Of a DNA stretch of 64,000 nt, positions 54,272-62,210 are shown piece by piece. Source of the stretch: Lutibacter sp. (GTDB taxonomy: Bacteria > Bacteroidota > Bacteroidia > Flavobacteriales > Flavobacteriaceae); NCBI GenBank assembly GCA_002733665.1, contig NVWM01000002.1, positions 62,001 to 126,000 of the forward strand. Direction: 5' to 3'. Numbering within the stretch: position 1 is the first letter of the stretch; each line of letters starts with the position of its first letter. The position numbers were made by a program, and so were the translations under genes. Below the pieces are notes generated by a model. That model was given only the letters and a program-made list of their open reading frames with translations, was not told the DNA's origin and did no database searches.

Positions 54272-57200
54272 ATGAAAATAAAAAAAATTCTTGTTGCCAA
54301 TAGAGGCGAAATTGCCATTAGAATACTTAGAGCATGTACAGAAATTAATATTCAAACTGTTGCTATATATACTTACGAAGACAGGTATTCTCAACACCGC
54401 TACAAAGCGGACGAATCTTATCAAATAGGTTTAGACAATCAACCTTTAAAACCTTATTTAGATATTGAAGAGATTATTAATCTTGCAAAAAACAAGAATG
54501 TAAATGCCATTCATCCAGGATATGGGTTTTTATCAGAAAATTCTGAATTTGCTCGTAAATGCGCTGAAAATGACATCATTTTTATTGGTCCAAATCCAAA
54601 AGTTATGGATTTGCTTGGCGATAAAATTACTGCAAAAAAAATAGCTCTTAAATGCAATGTGCCAATTATTGAAAGCAATAAGAAAAAACTTACTTCTTTA
54701 AAAGTTGCGTTATCAGAAGCCTCTGAAATTGGTTATCCGCTGATGCTAAAAGCCGCTTCTGGAGGAGGCGGAAGAGGAATGCGTATAATTCGCGTTCCTG
54801 AAGACTTGGAAATGAATTTTGATTCTGCAAGAAACGAATCAAAAAATGCTTTTGGTGATGATACTATGTTTTTAGAAAAATATGTAGACAACCCTAAACA
54901 TCTTGAAGTTCAAATAGTTGCCGACAACTACGGAAATATTCGCCATTTATTTGAACGCGATTGTTCTGTACAACGTCGCCATCAAAAAGTAGTAGAAATT
55001 GCACCTTCTCATAATGTTTCTGATATTGTAAAAAAGAGTTTGTATAAATATGCTCTAGCGATTGCTAAAGAAGTGAATTATAATAATATCGGTACAGTTG
55101 AATTTTTGGTTGATAAAAATGACACCGTTTATTTTATTGAAGTAAACCCAAGAATACAAGTCGAACATACTGTAACCGAGATGGTTACTGGAATTGATTT
55201 GGTTAAAACGCAAATTTTTATTGCTGGAGGGTATAAACTAGATAGTACGCAAATAAAAATTTATGCTCAAGAATCTCTTGGAACTTACGGTTTTGCGTTG
55301 CAATGTAGAATCACAACTGAAGATCCTGAAAATAATTTCACTCCAGATTATGGCACTATAACTACTTATAGAAGTGCTGCAGGTATGGGAATTAGACTTG
55401 ATGCTGGAAGCGTATATCAATCTGCAAAAATAAGTCCATTCTTTGATTCAATGTTAGTAAAAGTATCTGCTCATGGCAGAACTTTAGATGGTGCAACACG
55501 AAAAATGGTAAGAGCACTCAAAGAATTCAGAATTAGAGGTGTAAAAACCAATATCCGCTTTTTGCAAAATGTGATTCAACATGAAACATTTAAAGATGGT
55601 AAAGTAACTGTCAATTTCATTCAGAATACACCTTCTTTATTCAAAATAAAATTATCACAAGACAGAGCAACAAAACTCACAAGATATTTAGGTGAAGTTA
55701 TAGTAAATGGAAATCCTGATATAAAATTTATCGATAAAAATAAAGAATTACGAACGCCAAAAATTCCGAGTTACAATCCACTTTCTGAATATCCACAAGG
55801 AACAAAAGATATGCTTACAGAAATGGGAGCAGAAAAGTTTTGTAATTGGCTTAAAAACGAAAACAAAATTCATTTTACGGATACTACAATGCGAGATGCG
55901 CATCAATCTTTATTAGCAACTCGTATGCGAACGATTGACATGTGTAAAGTTGCAGAAAGTTTTGCAAAAAACCATGCAAATACATTTAGTATGGAAGTTT
56001 GGGGAGGCGCAACGTTTGACGTCTGCTTACGTTTTTTACATGAAAGCCCTTGGACTCGCTTGAGAGATCTTCGAAAAGCAATACCAAACATTTTACTTCA
56101 AATGCTATTAAGAGGCTCAAACGGTGTTGGTTACAAAGCATATCCTGATAATTTGATTGAAAAGTTTGTTATAAAATCTTGGGAAAATGGTATTGACATT
56201 TTTAGAATTTTTGATTCATTAAATTGGGTGAAAGCGATGGAACCAAGCATCAAGTATGTACGCAATCAAACTGGCGGAATTGCACAAGCTGCAATCAGTT
56301 ATACAGGAGATTTACTAGACAAAAACAATACTAAATACAATTTAAAATATTACACACAACTTGCAAAAGACTTGGAAAATGCTGGAGCACATATGATTGC
56401 AATTAAAGATATGGCTGGATTATTAAAGCCTTATGCTGCTGCTGAATTGATTCCAGCGATAAAAGATACGGTCAATATTCCCATTCATTTACATACACAT
56501 GACACCTCATCTTTACAGTCTGCAACCTATCTAAAAGCAATAGAAAATGGTGTTGATGTTGTTGATGTTGCCCTTGGCGGATTGTCAGGATTGACTTCAC
56601 AGCCAAATTTCAATTCTATTGTAGAAATGTTGAAACATAACGAGCGCTCTCATGATTTTGATTTGAATACATTAAATCAATTTTCAAATTATTGGGAAGA
56701 TATAAGAGAATATTACTATCCTTTTGAATCTGGATTAAAATCTGGAACCGCCGAAGTTTTTCAACACGAAATTCCAGGAGGACAATACTCAAATTTACGT
56801 CCGCAAGCAACAGCTTTAGGTCTAGGAGATCGATTTGATGATGTTAAAAAAATGTATCATAATGTAAATGAAATGTTTGGGAATCTAATAAAAGTTACTC
56901 CAAGTTCTAAAGTTGTTGGTGATATGGCAATATTTATGGTTACCAATAATTTGACACCAAATGATGTAATGGAACGAGGACATGAAATTTCTTTTCCAGA
57001 ATCCGTTATAAGTTTTTTTAAGGGAGATTTAGGTCAACCTGTTGGTGGATTCCCTAAGAAACTTCAAAAAATAATTTTAAGAGATAAAAAGCCTTATACA
57101 AATAGACCGAATGCTCATTTAGAACCTATAGATTTTGATGTTGCGTATAAAGTTTTTGAGAAAAAGTTTCAAAAAGGATTTACAAGACCTATAGAATTTG

Positions 57201-57724
57201 AAGATTTCTTGTCATATAGTTTATATCCAAAAGTTTTTGAAAAAGCCCATGAAATTTATAAAGAGTATGGAAATTTGGCAACAATACCAACTAAAAATTT
57301 CTTTTACGGAATGGATATCCGAGAAGAAATAATGGTTGAAATTCAGCCTGGAAAAACAGTTTTAGTAAAACTATTATCTGTTAGTAGTGCGAATGAAGAA
57401 GGTATTAAAACGGTCTTCTTTAAATTGAATGGAGAAAATAGATCTGTTGATATTAAAGACAAATCCCTAAACATTGAAAAAATAGAAAACACGAAAGTCG
57501 ATACCGAAAATGACAACGAAATTGGCGCTCCACTACAAGGATTACTTTATAAATTATTGGTAAAGAAAGGTGAAACAATAAAGGTAAATGACGCCTTATT
57601 TGTGATTGAAGCCATGAAAATGGAAACGACCGTTACTGCAACTAAAAGCGGAAAAGTTAAATCAATCACTATAATTGAAGGCAAAATGGTAATGCAAGAT
57701 GATTTAATTTTAACTGTAGAGTAG
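54272..57724 (+). CDS. pyc: Pyruvate carboxylase
   Basis: 1150 residues, full length. Biotin carboxylase (1-about 450: KILVANRGEIAIRILRAC, ATP-grasp loop AASGGGGRGMRI), carboxyltransferase (about 535-800: FTDTTMRDAHQSLLATRMRT), PYC tetramer domain, and a biotinyl domain with the acceptor Lys1116 in EAMKMETT. It makes oxaloacetate from pyruvate and bicarbonate, feeding the TCA cycle. Biotin ligase is encoded at 26141-26878. Co-transcribed with the preceding unknown gene. Confidence 0.97.
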   Translation: MKIKKILVANRGEIAIRILRACTEINIQTVAIYTYEDRYSQHRYKADESYQIGLDNQPLKPYLDIEEIINLAKNKNVNAIHPGYGFLSENSEFARKCAENDIIFIGPNPKVMDLLGDKITAKKIALKCNVPIIESNKKKLTSLKVALSEASEIGYPLMLKAASGGGGRGMRIIRVPEDLEMNFDSARNESKNAFGDDTMFLEKYVDNPKHLEVQIVADNYGNIRHLFERDCSVQRRHQKVVEIAPSHNVSDIVKKSLYKYALAIAKEVNYNNIGTVEFLVDKNDTVYFIEVNPRIQVEHTVTEMVTGIDLVKTQIFIAGGYKLDSTQIKIYAQESLGTYGFALQCRITTEDPENNFTPDYGTITTYRSAAGMGIRLDAGSVYQSAKISPFFDSMLVKVSAHGRTLDGATRKMVRALKEFRIRGVKTNIRFLQNVIQHETFKDGKVTVNFIQNTPSLFKIKLSQDRATKLTRYLGEVIVNGNPDIKFIDKNKELRTPKIPSYNPLSEYPQGTKDMLTEMGAEKFCNWLKNENKIHFTDTTMRDAHQSLLATRMRTIDMCKVAESFAKNHANTFSMEVWGGATFDVCLRFLHESPWTRLRDLRKAIPNILLQMLLRGSNGVGYKAYPDNLIEKFVIKSWENGIDIFRIFDSLNWVKAMEPSIKYVRNQTGGIAQAAISYTGDLLDKNNTKYNLKYYTQLAKDLENAGAHMIAIKDMAGLLKPYAAAELIPAIKDTVNIPIHLHTHDTSSLQSATYLKAIENGVDVVDVALGGLSGLTSQPNFNSIVEMLKHNERSHDFDLNTLNQFSNYWEDIREYYYPFESGLKSGTAEVFQHEIPGGQYSNLRPQATALGLGDRFDDVKKMYHNVNEMFGNLIKVTPSSKVVGDMAIFMVTNNLTPNDVMERGHEISFPESVISFFKGDLGQPVGGFPKKLQKIILRDKKPYTNRPNAHLEPIDFDVAYKVFEKKFQKGFTRPIEFEDFLSYSLYPKVFEKAHEIYKEYGNLATIPTKNFFYGMDIREEIMVEIQPGKTVLVKLLSVSSANEEGIKTVFFKLNGENRSVDIKDKSLNIEKIENTKVDTENDNEIGAPLQGLLYKLLVKKGETIKVNDALFVIEAMKMETTVTATKSGKVKSITIIEGKMVMQDDLILTVE

Positions 57725-57726
57725 TT

Positions 57727-58140
57727 TTAATTGAATTTTCTATCATGCCGATTTTTCAAATAACCTATCTGAATAGGAATCATAATGGCTAGAAATATAA
57801 AGCCATACATAGCCGTATTAGAAACATTTAAATTATAAGAAGTTTCAAATGATATAGCATTCGTGAATTTGCTCAAGTCAATATTAGATAAATATCCTTC
57901 ATTCATATTAACTCCTGTATTAAGAAGAAATATAGTCAAAGTAATAATTCCTGCAGAAATTAATAACCAAACTTTTTTAGAAATCAAAGGCTCAAAGGCA
58001 CGTTTTGCTTTTTTAAGTTCTAATGTGTTAATTGCATCCATAACATTCCCTGAAAAATCAGCCGAAGGCTTTTCAATAGGTGTTTCTTTTATCATTTTAT
58101 TGATAAAATCGTCTAATAAGTGGTTGTCTTTATCGTTCAT
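57727..58140 (-). CDS. Putative anti-sigma factor
   Basis: 137 residues from the ATG at 58140 (an earlier Met in frame lies within the sigma gene). The N-terminal part (IEKPSADFSGNVMDAI) resembles cytoplasmic regions of Bacteroidota anti-sigma partners. Two membrane helices follow, at about 60-77 and 108-128, with a short loop between. It overlaps the sigma-factor gene by 11 bp, the usual coupling for a sigma/anti-sigma pair. No zinc-binding HxxxCxxC motif is seen. The call rests on context. Confidence 0.7.
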   Translation of the reverse strand: MNDKDNHLLDDFINKMIKETPIEKPSADFSGNVMDAINTLELKKAKRAFEPLISKKVWLLISAGIITLTIFLLNTGVNMNEGYLSNIDLSKFTNAISFETSYNLNVSNTAMYGFIFLAIMIPIQIGYLKNRHDRKFN

Positions 58141-58711
58141 AACTGCTATATATTTCTGGTTCAACAGACTCTTTAAATATACTAAATAATTTCTTTCGTG
58201 CTCGGAATAGTTTTACTTTCACATTTCCTTCATTCACAGAAACTATATCTACTATTTCTTTAAGGCTCAATTCTTCAAAATAAAACAGATGCATAATAAT
58301 TCGTTCATCTTCAGGTAATTTATCCATGCATTCTTTTATAATAATACTTCTTTCTTTATTTTCAAGGCTATCAAAAATGTTTTCCACTTGAAAAATCTCA
58401 TTTGAAGTGATGTCATTTATTTCGACATCATTATTATACTTTGAATTCTTTTTAATTCTGTCAAGACATGTATTATAGGCAATTCTATAAATCCAAGTTG
58501 AAAATTTTGATTCTCCATTAAATTTTGACAATGACTTATATACCTTTATAAAAGTGTCTTGAGAAACCTCTTCAGATTCTTCTCGATGCTTCAACATTTT
58601 CAATGCTAGCGCAAATACCATATTTTGGTATCTCTCTACAATAATACCAAAGGAATTAGAATCACCTTTAAGTATTTTCTTTATATAATAATCGTCATCA
58701 TTATTTGCCAT
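58130..58711 (-). CDS. ECF-type RNA polymerase sigma factor
   Basis: 193 residues from the ATG at 58711; a GTG one codon earlier is less likely. Region 2 has NMVFALALKMLKHREESEEVSQDTFIKVYKSL and the FSTWIYRIAYNTCLDRIKK signature; region 4 has PEDERIIMHLFYFEELSLKEIVDIVSVNEGNVKVKLFRARKKL. It directs RNA polymerase to stress or envelope genes. The upstream promoter has the same sequence and spacing as that of the divergent DUF6249 gene, pointing to autoregulation. Confidence 0.95.
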   Translation of the reverse strand: MANNDDDYYIKKILKGDSNSFGIIVERYQNMVFALALKMLKHREESEEVSQDTFIKVYKSLSKFNGESKFSTWIYRIAYNTCLDRIKKNSKYNNDVEINDITSNEIFQVENIFDSLENKERSIIIKECMDKLPEDERIIMHLFYFEELSLKEIVDIVSVNEGNVKVKLFRARKKLFSIFKESVEPEIYSSYER

Positions 58712-58720
58712 CACATATAA

Positions 58721-58747
58721 GACTGTTATATATTAAAAAAGGTTACA
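58721..58747 (-). promoter_or_regulatory. ECF-type promoter for the sigma-factor gene
   Basis: Minus strand: TGTAACC (58747-58741), 17 bases, GTC (58723-58721). The GTC ends only 9 bases before the ATG at 58711, so the leader is very short. Same motif and spacing as on the plus strand. TGTAAC-N17-aGTC is close to the B. subtilis SigX-type TGTAAC-N17-CGWC pattern. Confidence 0.75.
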
Positions 58748-58780
58748 TATATATTGAAGAAAAAAATAATTAACTTTTTC

Positions 58781-58807
58781 TGTAACCTTATTCTCTCGAA
58801 CAAAGTC
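58781..58807 (+). promoter_or_regulatory. ECF-type promoter for the DUF6249 gene
   Basis: Plus strand: TGTAACC (58781-58787), 17 bases, GTC (58805-58807); 50 bases before the ATG at 58858. Mirror copy of the minus-strand site 34 bp away. Confidence 0.75.
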
Positions 58808-58857
58808 ATATACATGTAAACGAATTATAAAATTAATCATTTAAAAACAAATCAATC

Positions 58858-59202
58858 ATGGGATCAGAAGTAATTATAGTACCAATCATTTTCGGAATAC
58901 TCTTCGGAATCGTTTATTTATTCTTTTCAACAAGGAATAAAGAAAGAATGGCGCTAATCGAAAAAGGAATTGGAGCAGAAATATTTAATAAAGGAAATCG
59001 TCAAACAGCTCCTGTATGGAAAGTCTTTATCTTAAATCTTGCATTATTATTAATGGGAATAGGATTAGGAATTTTAGTAGCATCAATTATTGATCAAGTA
59101 ACAGACTTAGATAGTGATTCTATTTATCCAGGAATTATCTTCTTAACAGCAGGTGCAGGTTTATTTGCTGGATTTAAAATGACAAACAATTTAGACAAGT
59201 AA
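58858..59202 (+). CDS. DUF6249 family membrane protein
   Basis: 114 residues. Helix at about 5-23 (IIVPIIFGILFGIVYLFF), the cytoplasmic stretch STRNKERMALIEKGI typical of the family, then helices at about 52-75 and 90-106. Function unknown. It is the likely target of the adjacent ECF factor, sharing its promoter motif. In other Bacteroidota the gene often lies beside an ECF factor as I recall. A strong terminator follows. Confidence 0.8.
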   Translation: MGSEVIIVPIIFGILFGIVYLFFSTRNKERMALIEKGIGAEIFNKGNRQTAPVWKVFILNLALLLMGIGLGILVASIIDQVTDLDSDSIYPGIIFLTAGAGLFAGFKMTNNLDK

Positions 59203-59225
59203 CCAATCTTTATATTGCCGTCACG

Positions 59226-59256
59226 AAAAGCGCTCCAAATTTGGAGCGCTTTTTTA
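59226..59256. terminator. Terminator between DUF6249 gene and nuclease gene
   Basis: Perfect stem AAAAGCGCTCCAAA / TTTGGAGCGCTTTT with a T run; between convergent genes. Confidence 0.9.
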
Positions 59257-59277
59257 TTTTGTTATGTTTGATGATTT

Positions 59278-60057
59278 TTAAAACAAATCATTCAACACTT
59301 TTGCAAGTCTAATTCCTCCTATTTGCATTTGAGTTCGAACAATATTGAAATATTTATAAGAATATCGATAACGAAGATTCTCTTCCTTTTTCACATTCGC
59401 ATAAACATCGTTTGTTAAAACATGAACTTCATTTACCCAATCAATCACGGTTCCTTCTTGATATACTTTAACTTGATCCCTCGTAAGAACATCAGCATTC
59501 TCTGCCAATTCTTTATATCCCATATCATATCTTTCAATCATTTTATAATCCCAAACCGCATGTAAATTAGTATTCGAATAATGCCATTGCACTTTAAAAT
59601 CATTTCCTCCCCTATCTTCTGAAAGTCCTATATGCATTGGTTGATGCAAGTCACCAATAAGGTGGATTAATAATTTTAAATAGAACGCTTTATCCTCATC
59701 TGATGAATTCTCATCTTTAATTACTTTTTTACAATGCGCAATCCCAGTAACTAAATTTCCTTTCGGATTTGCTTTTGAAGCATCATAATTTTCATCCAAA
59801 GGCATATTTACATAATGCCAAGTATAAAATTCATTATATCTTTTATCAGATTTTATTTCATCACCATAAGTAGATAAAAATGCCAATGTTTTTTTCTTTA
59901 GCAACTTTTTCAACTTCCGTTTTGTCTTTGGCTTCAAATAGTCTTGAGCAATTTCACCAACCACTCTATGTCCTGTTGGTCCCCAAACTTTAGAAGCATT
60001 TGCTTGATATGAGAATGTTACCAAAACTACCAATAAGTATATAATTTTTGTTTTCAT
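59278..60057 (-). CDS. S1/P1 nuclease
   Basis: 259 residues. Signal peptide MKTKIIYLLVVLVTFSYQANAS; the mature protein begins close to the Trp in KVWGPTGHRVVGEIA, whose amino group and side chains bind zinc. Further ligands: WHYVNMP, HLIGDLHQPMH, GGND and HAVWDYKMI, a full trinuclear zinc set. Secreted enzymes of this family cut single-stranded DNA/RNA to recover phosphate and nucleosides. Divergent from the SPFH gene over 121 bp. Confidence 0.93.
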   Translation of the reverse strand: MKTKIIYLLVVLVTFSYQANASKVWGPTGHRVVGEIAQDYLKPKTKRKLKKLLKKKTLAFLSTYGDEIKSDKRYNEFYTWHYVNMPLDENYDASKANPKGNLVTGIAHCKKVIKDENSSDEDKAFYLKLLIHLIGDLHQPMHIGLSEDRGGNDFKVQWHYSNTNLHAVWDYKMIERYDMGYKELAENADVLTRDQVKVYQEGTVIDWVNEVHVLTNDVYANVKKEENLRYRYSYKYFNIVRTQMQIGGIRLAKVLNDLF

Positions 60058-60100
60058 CTGTAATATTATTTTCTGCTAAGTTAAAAAATAAATGTGATAA

Positions 60101-60123
60101 AATATTTGGAAAATACAAATATT
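60101..60123. promoter_or_regulatory. Inverted repeat AATATTTG-N7-CAAATATT at the SPFH promoter
   Basis: Perfect 8-bp arms (60101-60108 and 60116-60123). The left arm covers the -33 TTTG of the SPFH promoter, and the site also lies upstream of the divergent nuclease. It is a fit place for a dimeric repressor such as the RHH protein encoded at the end of the operon (inference). Confidence 0.5.
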
Positions 60124-60137
60124 ATGTTATATCTTTG
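60106..60137 (+). promoter_or_regulatory. Promoter of the SPFH operon
   Basis: TTG (60106-60108), 21 bases, TATCTTTG (60130-60137): full match to TTG-N17-23-TAnnTTTG. ATG follows 41 bases later. The leader has a direct repeat ATATCATTTTAA (about 60140 and 60151). Confidence 0.7.
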
Positions 60138-60178
60138 TGATATCATTTTAATATCATTTTAAACTAATCAAAACTATC

Positions 60179-61039
60179 ATGAAACAAGAAAAAATTATAA
60201 AAGTATCAAGTGGTTATTTAATGCTATTTGCACTCGCAGTCTTTATTGCAACAATTATTTATGGAATCACACAAGAAAATCCGTTTATTGTAATTCCACT
60301 AATAGTTCTATTTATTGCCACTATTCCAGGATTTTTCTTAGTAAACCCCAATACTTCAAAAGTATTATTACTGTTTGGAAAGTATATCGGAACAGTAAAA
60401 GAAAATGGGTTTTATTGGGCAAATCCATTATATAGAAAAAGAGGCATATCACTTCGTGCAAGCAACTTTGATAGCGAACGTGTAAAAGTAAATGATAAAT
60501 TGGGAAATCCGATCATGATAAGCACTATCTTAGTATGGAGAGTAAAAGACACCTTTAAGGCTGCATTTGACGTTGATAATTATGAAAATTTTGTGCGTGT
60601 ACAATCTGATGCTGCAGTAAGAAAATTAGCAAGTTTATATCCTTATGATAATTTTAAAGATGAGGGGAAAGAAGAAGAAATCACATCAAGAGCAAGTGTA
60701 AATGAAGTTAGTGAAGCACTAGAAAAGGAATTAGCCGAACGCTTATCAATGGCTGGAATTGAAGTTCTTGAAGCAAGAATCGGATATTTGGCATACGCTC
60801 AAGAAATAGCGAATGCAATGCTAAAACGCCAACAAGCAACTGCAATAGTTGCAGCAAGACATAAAATTGTTGAAGGTGCAGTAAGTATGGTAGAGATGGC
60901 TTTAGAAGAGTTAAGTAAAAAAGAAATTGTAGAATTGGATGAAGAGCGAAAAGCAGCAATGGTAAGTAACTTAATGGTTATTTTATGTTCTGACAAGGAA
61001 GTTGCACCAGTTTTAAATACAGGAACTTTAAATCATTAG
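60179..61039 (+). CDS. SPFH domain (Band 7) protein
   Basis: 286 residues. Two N-terminal membrane helices (about 13-28 and 36-55), then an SPFH domain (NPNTSKVLLLFGKYIGTVKENGFYWANPL, VNDKLGNPIMISTILVWRVKD) and an Ala/Glu-rich coiled coil (about 165-250). Members form oligomeric cages or belts at the membrane and often hold proteases or quality control factors (HflK/C, stomatin, flotillin). It leads a set of five micro-genes. No NfeD partner is adjacent. Confidence 0.92.
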   Translation: MKQEKIIKVSSGYLMLFALAVFIATIIYGITQENPFIVIPLIVLFIATIPGFFLVNPNTSKVLLLFGKYIGTVKENGFYWANPLYRKRGISLRASNFDSERVKVNDKLGNPIMISTILVWRVKDTFKAAFDVDNYENFVRVQSDAAVRKLASLYPYDNFKDEGKEEEITSRASVNEVSEALEKELAERLSMAGIEVLEARIGYLAYAQEIANAMLKRQQATAIVAARHKIVEGAVSMVEMALEELSKKEIVELDEERKAAMVSNLMVILCSDKEVAPVLNTGTLNH

Positions 61040-61043
61040 AATT

Positions 61044-61202
61044 ATGGCACAGTATAAAGTTTTATCAAAAAGTTTATTTAAAAAGGAAGATGCATTTATT
61101 GAATCTTTAAATATGGAAGCGAAAAATGGTTGGAAAGTAATCAGTGTTGGTTATAATGAAGGGCATATATCGAAAGTAGTATTAGAAAAGTCTAACTATT
61201 AA
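61044..61202 (+). CDS. Micro-protein, DUF4177-like (first copy)
   Basis: 52 residues beginning MAQYKVLSKSLFKKEDA; start 4 bp after the SPFH stop. The pattern YKV...FIESLNMEAKNGWKVISVGYNEGHISKVVLEK matches the small beta-alpha-beta DUF4177-type domain (Trp after Gly, then two strands). Function unknown. A similar gene of 54 residues follows after about 115 bp. Clearly coupled to the SPFH gene. Confidence 0.75.
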   Translation: MAQYKVLSKSLFKKEDAFIESLNMEAKNGWKVISVGYNEGHISKVVLEKSNY

Positions 61203-61316
61203 ATTGTGATTCAAATACTCTTATTTTTGATAGTGAATGCAATAAGTATTTTGTTTTAAAAAATAAAGATGTAAATATTTGGGAGTATCTTAGCATGCAG
61301 AATTAAAAACATACTT

Positions 61317-61481
61317 ATGAAAGAATATAAATTAATACGACAGAAAGCAACACCAATCAAAAAAGATGAAGATTTTGAAGCATTATTAAATAGTTATGCA
61401 AAAACTGGTTGGAAAACCATAAATGTTTTTAATCATAGAGGAGTTATCAAAGCTGTTTTAGAGCGCGATAAAAAAGAATAG
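61317..61481 (+). CDS. Micro-protein, DUF4177-like (second copy)
   Basis: 54 residues (MKEYKLIRQKATPIKKDEDF...). It resembles the first copy along its whole length: Y-K at the start, a central helix LLNSYAKTGWKTINVF and a last strand KAVLERDKK. Likely a tandem duplicate. Between the two lies about 114 bp with a start-less open frame (61199-61306) that reads like a PqqD-type fragment. Confidence 0.75.
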   Translation: MKEYKLIRQKATPIKKDEDFEALLNSYAKTGWKTINVFNHRGVIKAVLERDKKE

Positions 61482-61541
61482 AGTTTATGCTGAAAGTATT
61501 CACTGAAGAACAAGTATTAACAACTTATAAAATATCCTTAA

Positions 61542-61727
61542 ATGAAAAATAATTTTGGCCTTATAATTGGATTAACGGTTGGAACTGCTTTAACTATTTC
61601 CTTAGGTATTGCCCTCAATAATTTTGCAATTGGATTTTCAATTGGAAGTGGTGCTGGAGTAGCAATAGGAACTGCATTTAACTTACTAAACAAGAAAAAA
61701 AGTTGCAAGAAAAACGAAAACAAATGA
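61542..61727 (+). CDS. Glycine-zipper micro-protein (first)
   Basis: 61 residues. Almost all membrane-like: GLIIGLTVGTALTISLGIALNNFAIGFSIGSGAGVAIGTAF, with Gly and small residues at regular positions (glycine zipper), and a basic tail (NKKKSCKKNENK). Probably one or two packed helices in the membrane. The stop overlaps the next start by ATGA, so both are coupled. No function known. Confidence 0.7.
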   Translation: MKNNFGLIIGLTVGTALTISLGIALNNFAIGFSIGSGAGVAIGTAFNLLNKKKSCKKNENK

Positions 61728-61900
61728 AAAACGGCAACAAAATGGGTGTTGGTATAGCCCTTGGAATTGGTGTTGGAATTGCGATAGGGACATCACTTGG
61801 AAACGTTAGTATTGGAATTGCAGTCGGAGCAGCAATTGGTGTTGCATTTGGTGCGGCATTAAATGCAAAAGAAACCAAAGATAACTCTAATAAAGAATGA
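61724..61900 (+). CDS. Glycine-zipper micro-protein (second)
   Basis: 58 residues from the ATG at 61724, chosen over an upstream TTG because it overlaps the preceding stop (ATGA). GVGIALGIGVGIAIGTSLGNVSIGIAVGAAIGVAFGAAL is a glycine zipper close in sequence to the previous protein, with a charged end. The two may be a duplicated pair that pack together in the membrane. No function known. Confidence 0.7.
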   Translation: MKNGNKMGVGIALGIGVGIAIGTSLGNVSIGIAVGAAIGVAFGAALNAKETKDNSNKE

Positions 61901-61916
61901 TTTATTATTAAATGAC

Positions 61917-62078
61917 ATGGCAAAGAAAAAAGCATTTGCACTAAGAATAAACGAAGATATGCTTAAAGCAGTTGAAAAATGGGCTGCTGATGAGTTTAGA
62001 TCTACCAATGGTCAATTGGAATGGATACTAAACAAATGCCTAAAAGATGCAAAAAGACAACCAAAAAAGAAAGAATAA
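61917..62078 (+). CDS. Arc-like ribbon-helix-helix protein
   Basis: 53 residues from the ATG at 61917 (an earlier in-frame start is not credible). The strand KAFALRINEDMLKAVEKWAADEFRSTNGQLEWILNKCL shows the RHH order: basic beta strand, helix, turn, helix. Arc-like proteins bind palindromes or direct repeats as dimers of dimers. Last gene in the SPFH set; a toxin gene is not adjacent. It is the natural candidate to bind the inverted repeat at 60101-60123. Confidence 0.8.
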   Translation: MAKKKAFALRINEDMLKAVEKWAADEFRSTNGQLEWILNKCLKDAKRQPKKKE

Positions 62079-62210
62079 GATTTAGATTAAGAGAAGTTCA
62101 TTCTTTCATTTAAAAAAAATCTTTTACTTTTTTCTCTTTTTAGTTTTACCCTTACCTACTTTCAACTAATAAAAATATTCTTATCTTTCGCGTTCATTCA
62201 AACTTATATA

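Noticed and set aside
61487-61552. 21-codon frame MLKVFTEEQV... before the first glycine-zipper gene
   Set aside because: Too short to support, overlaps the next start, and has no recognisable pattern.
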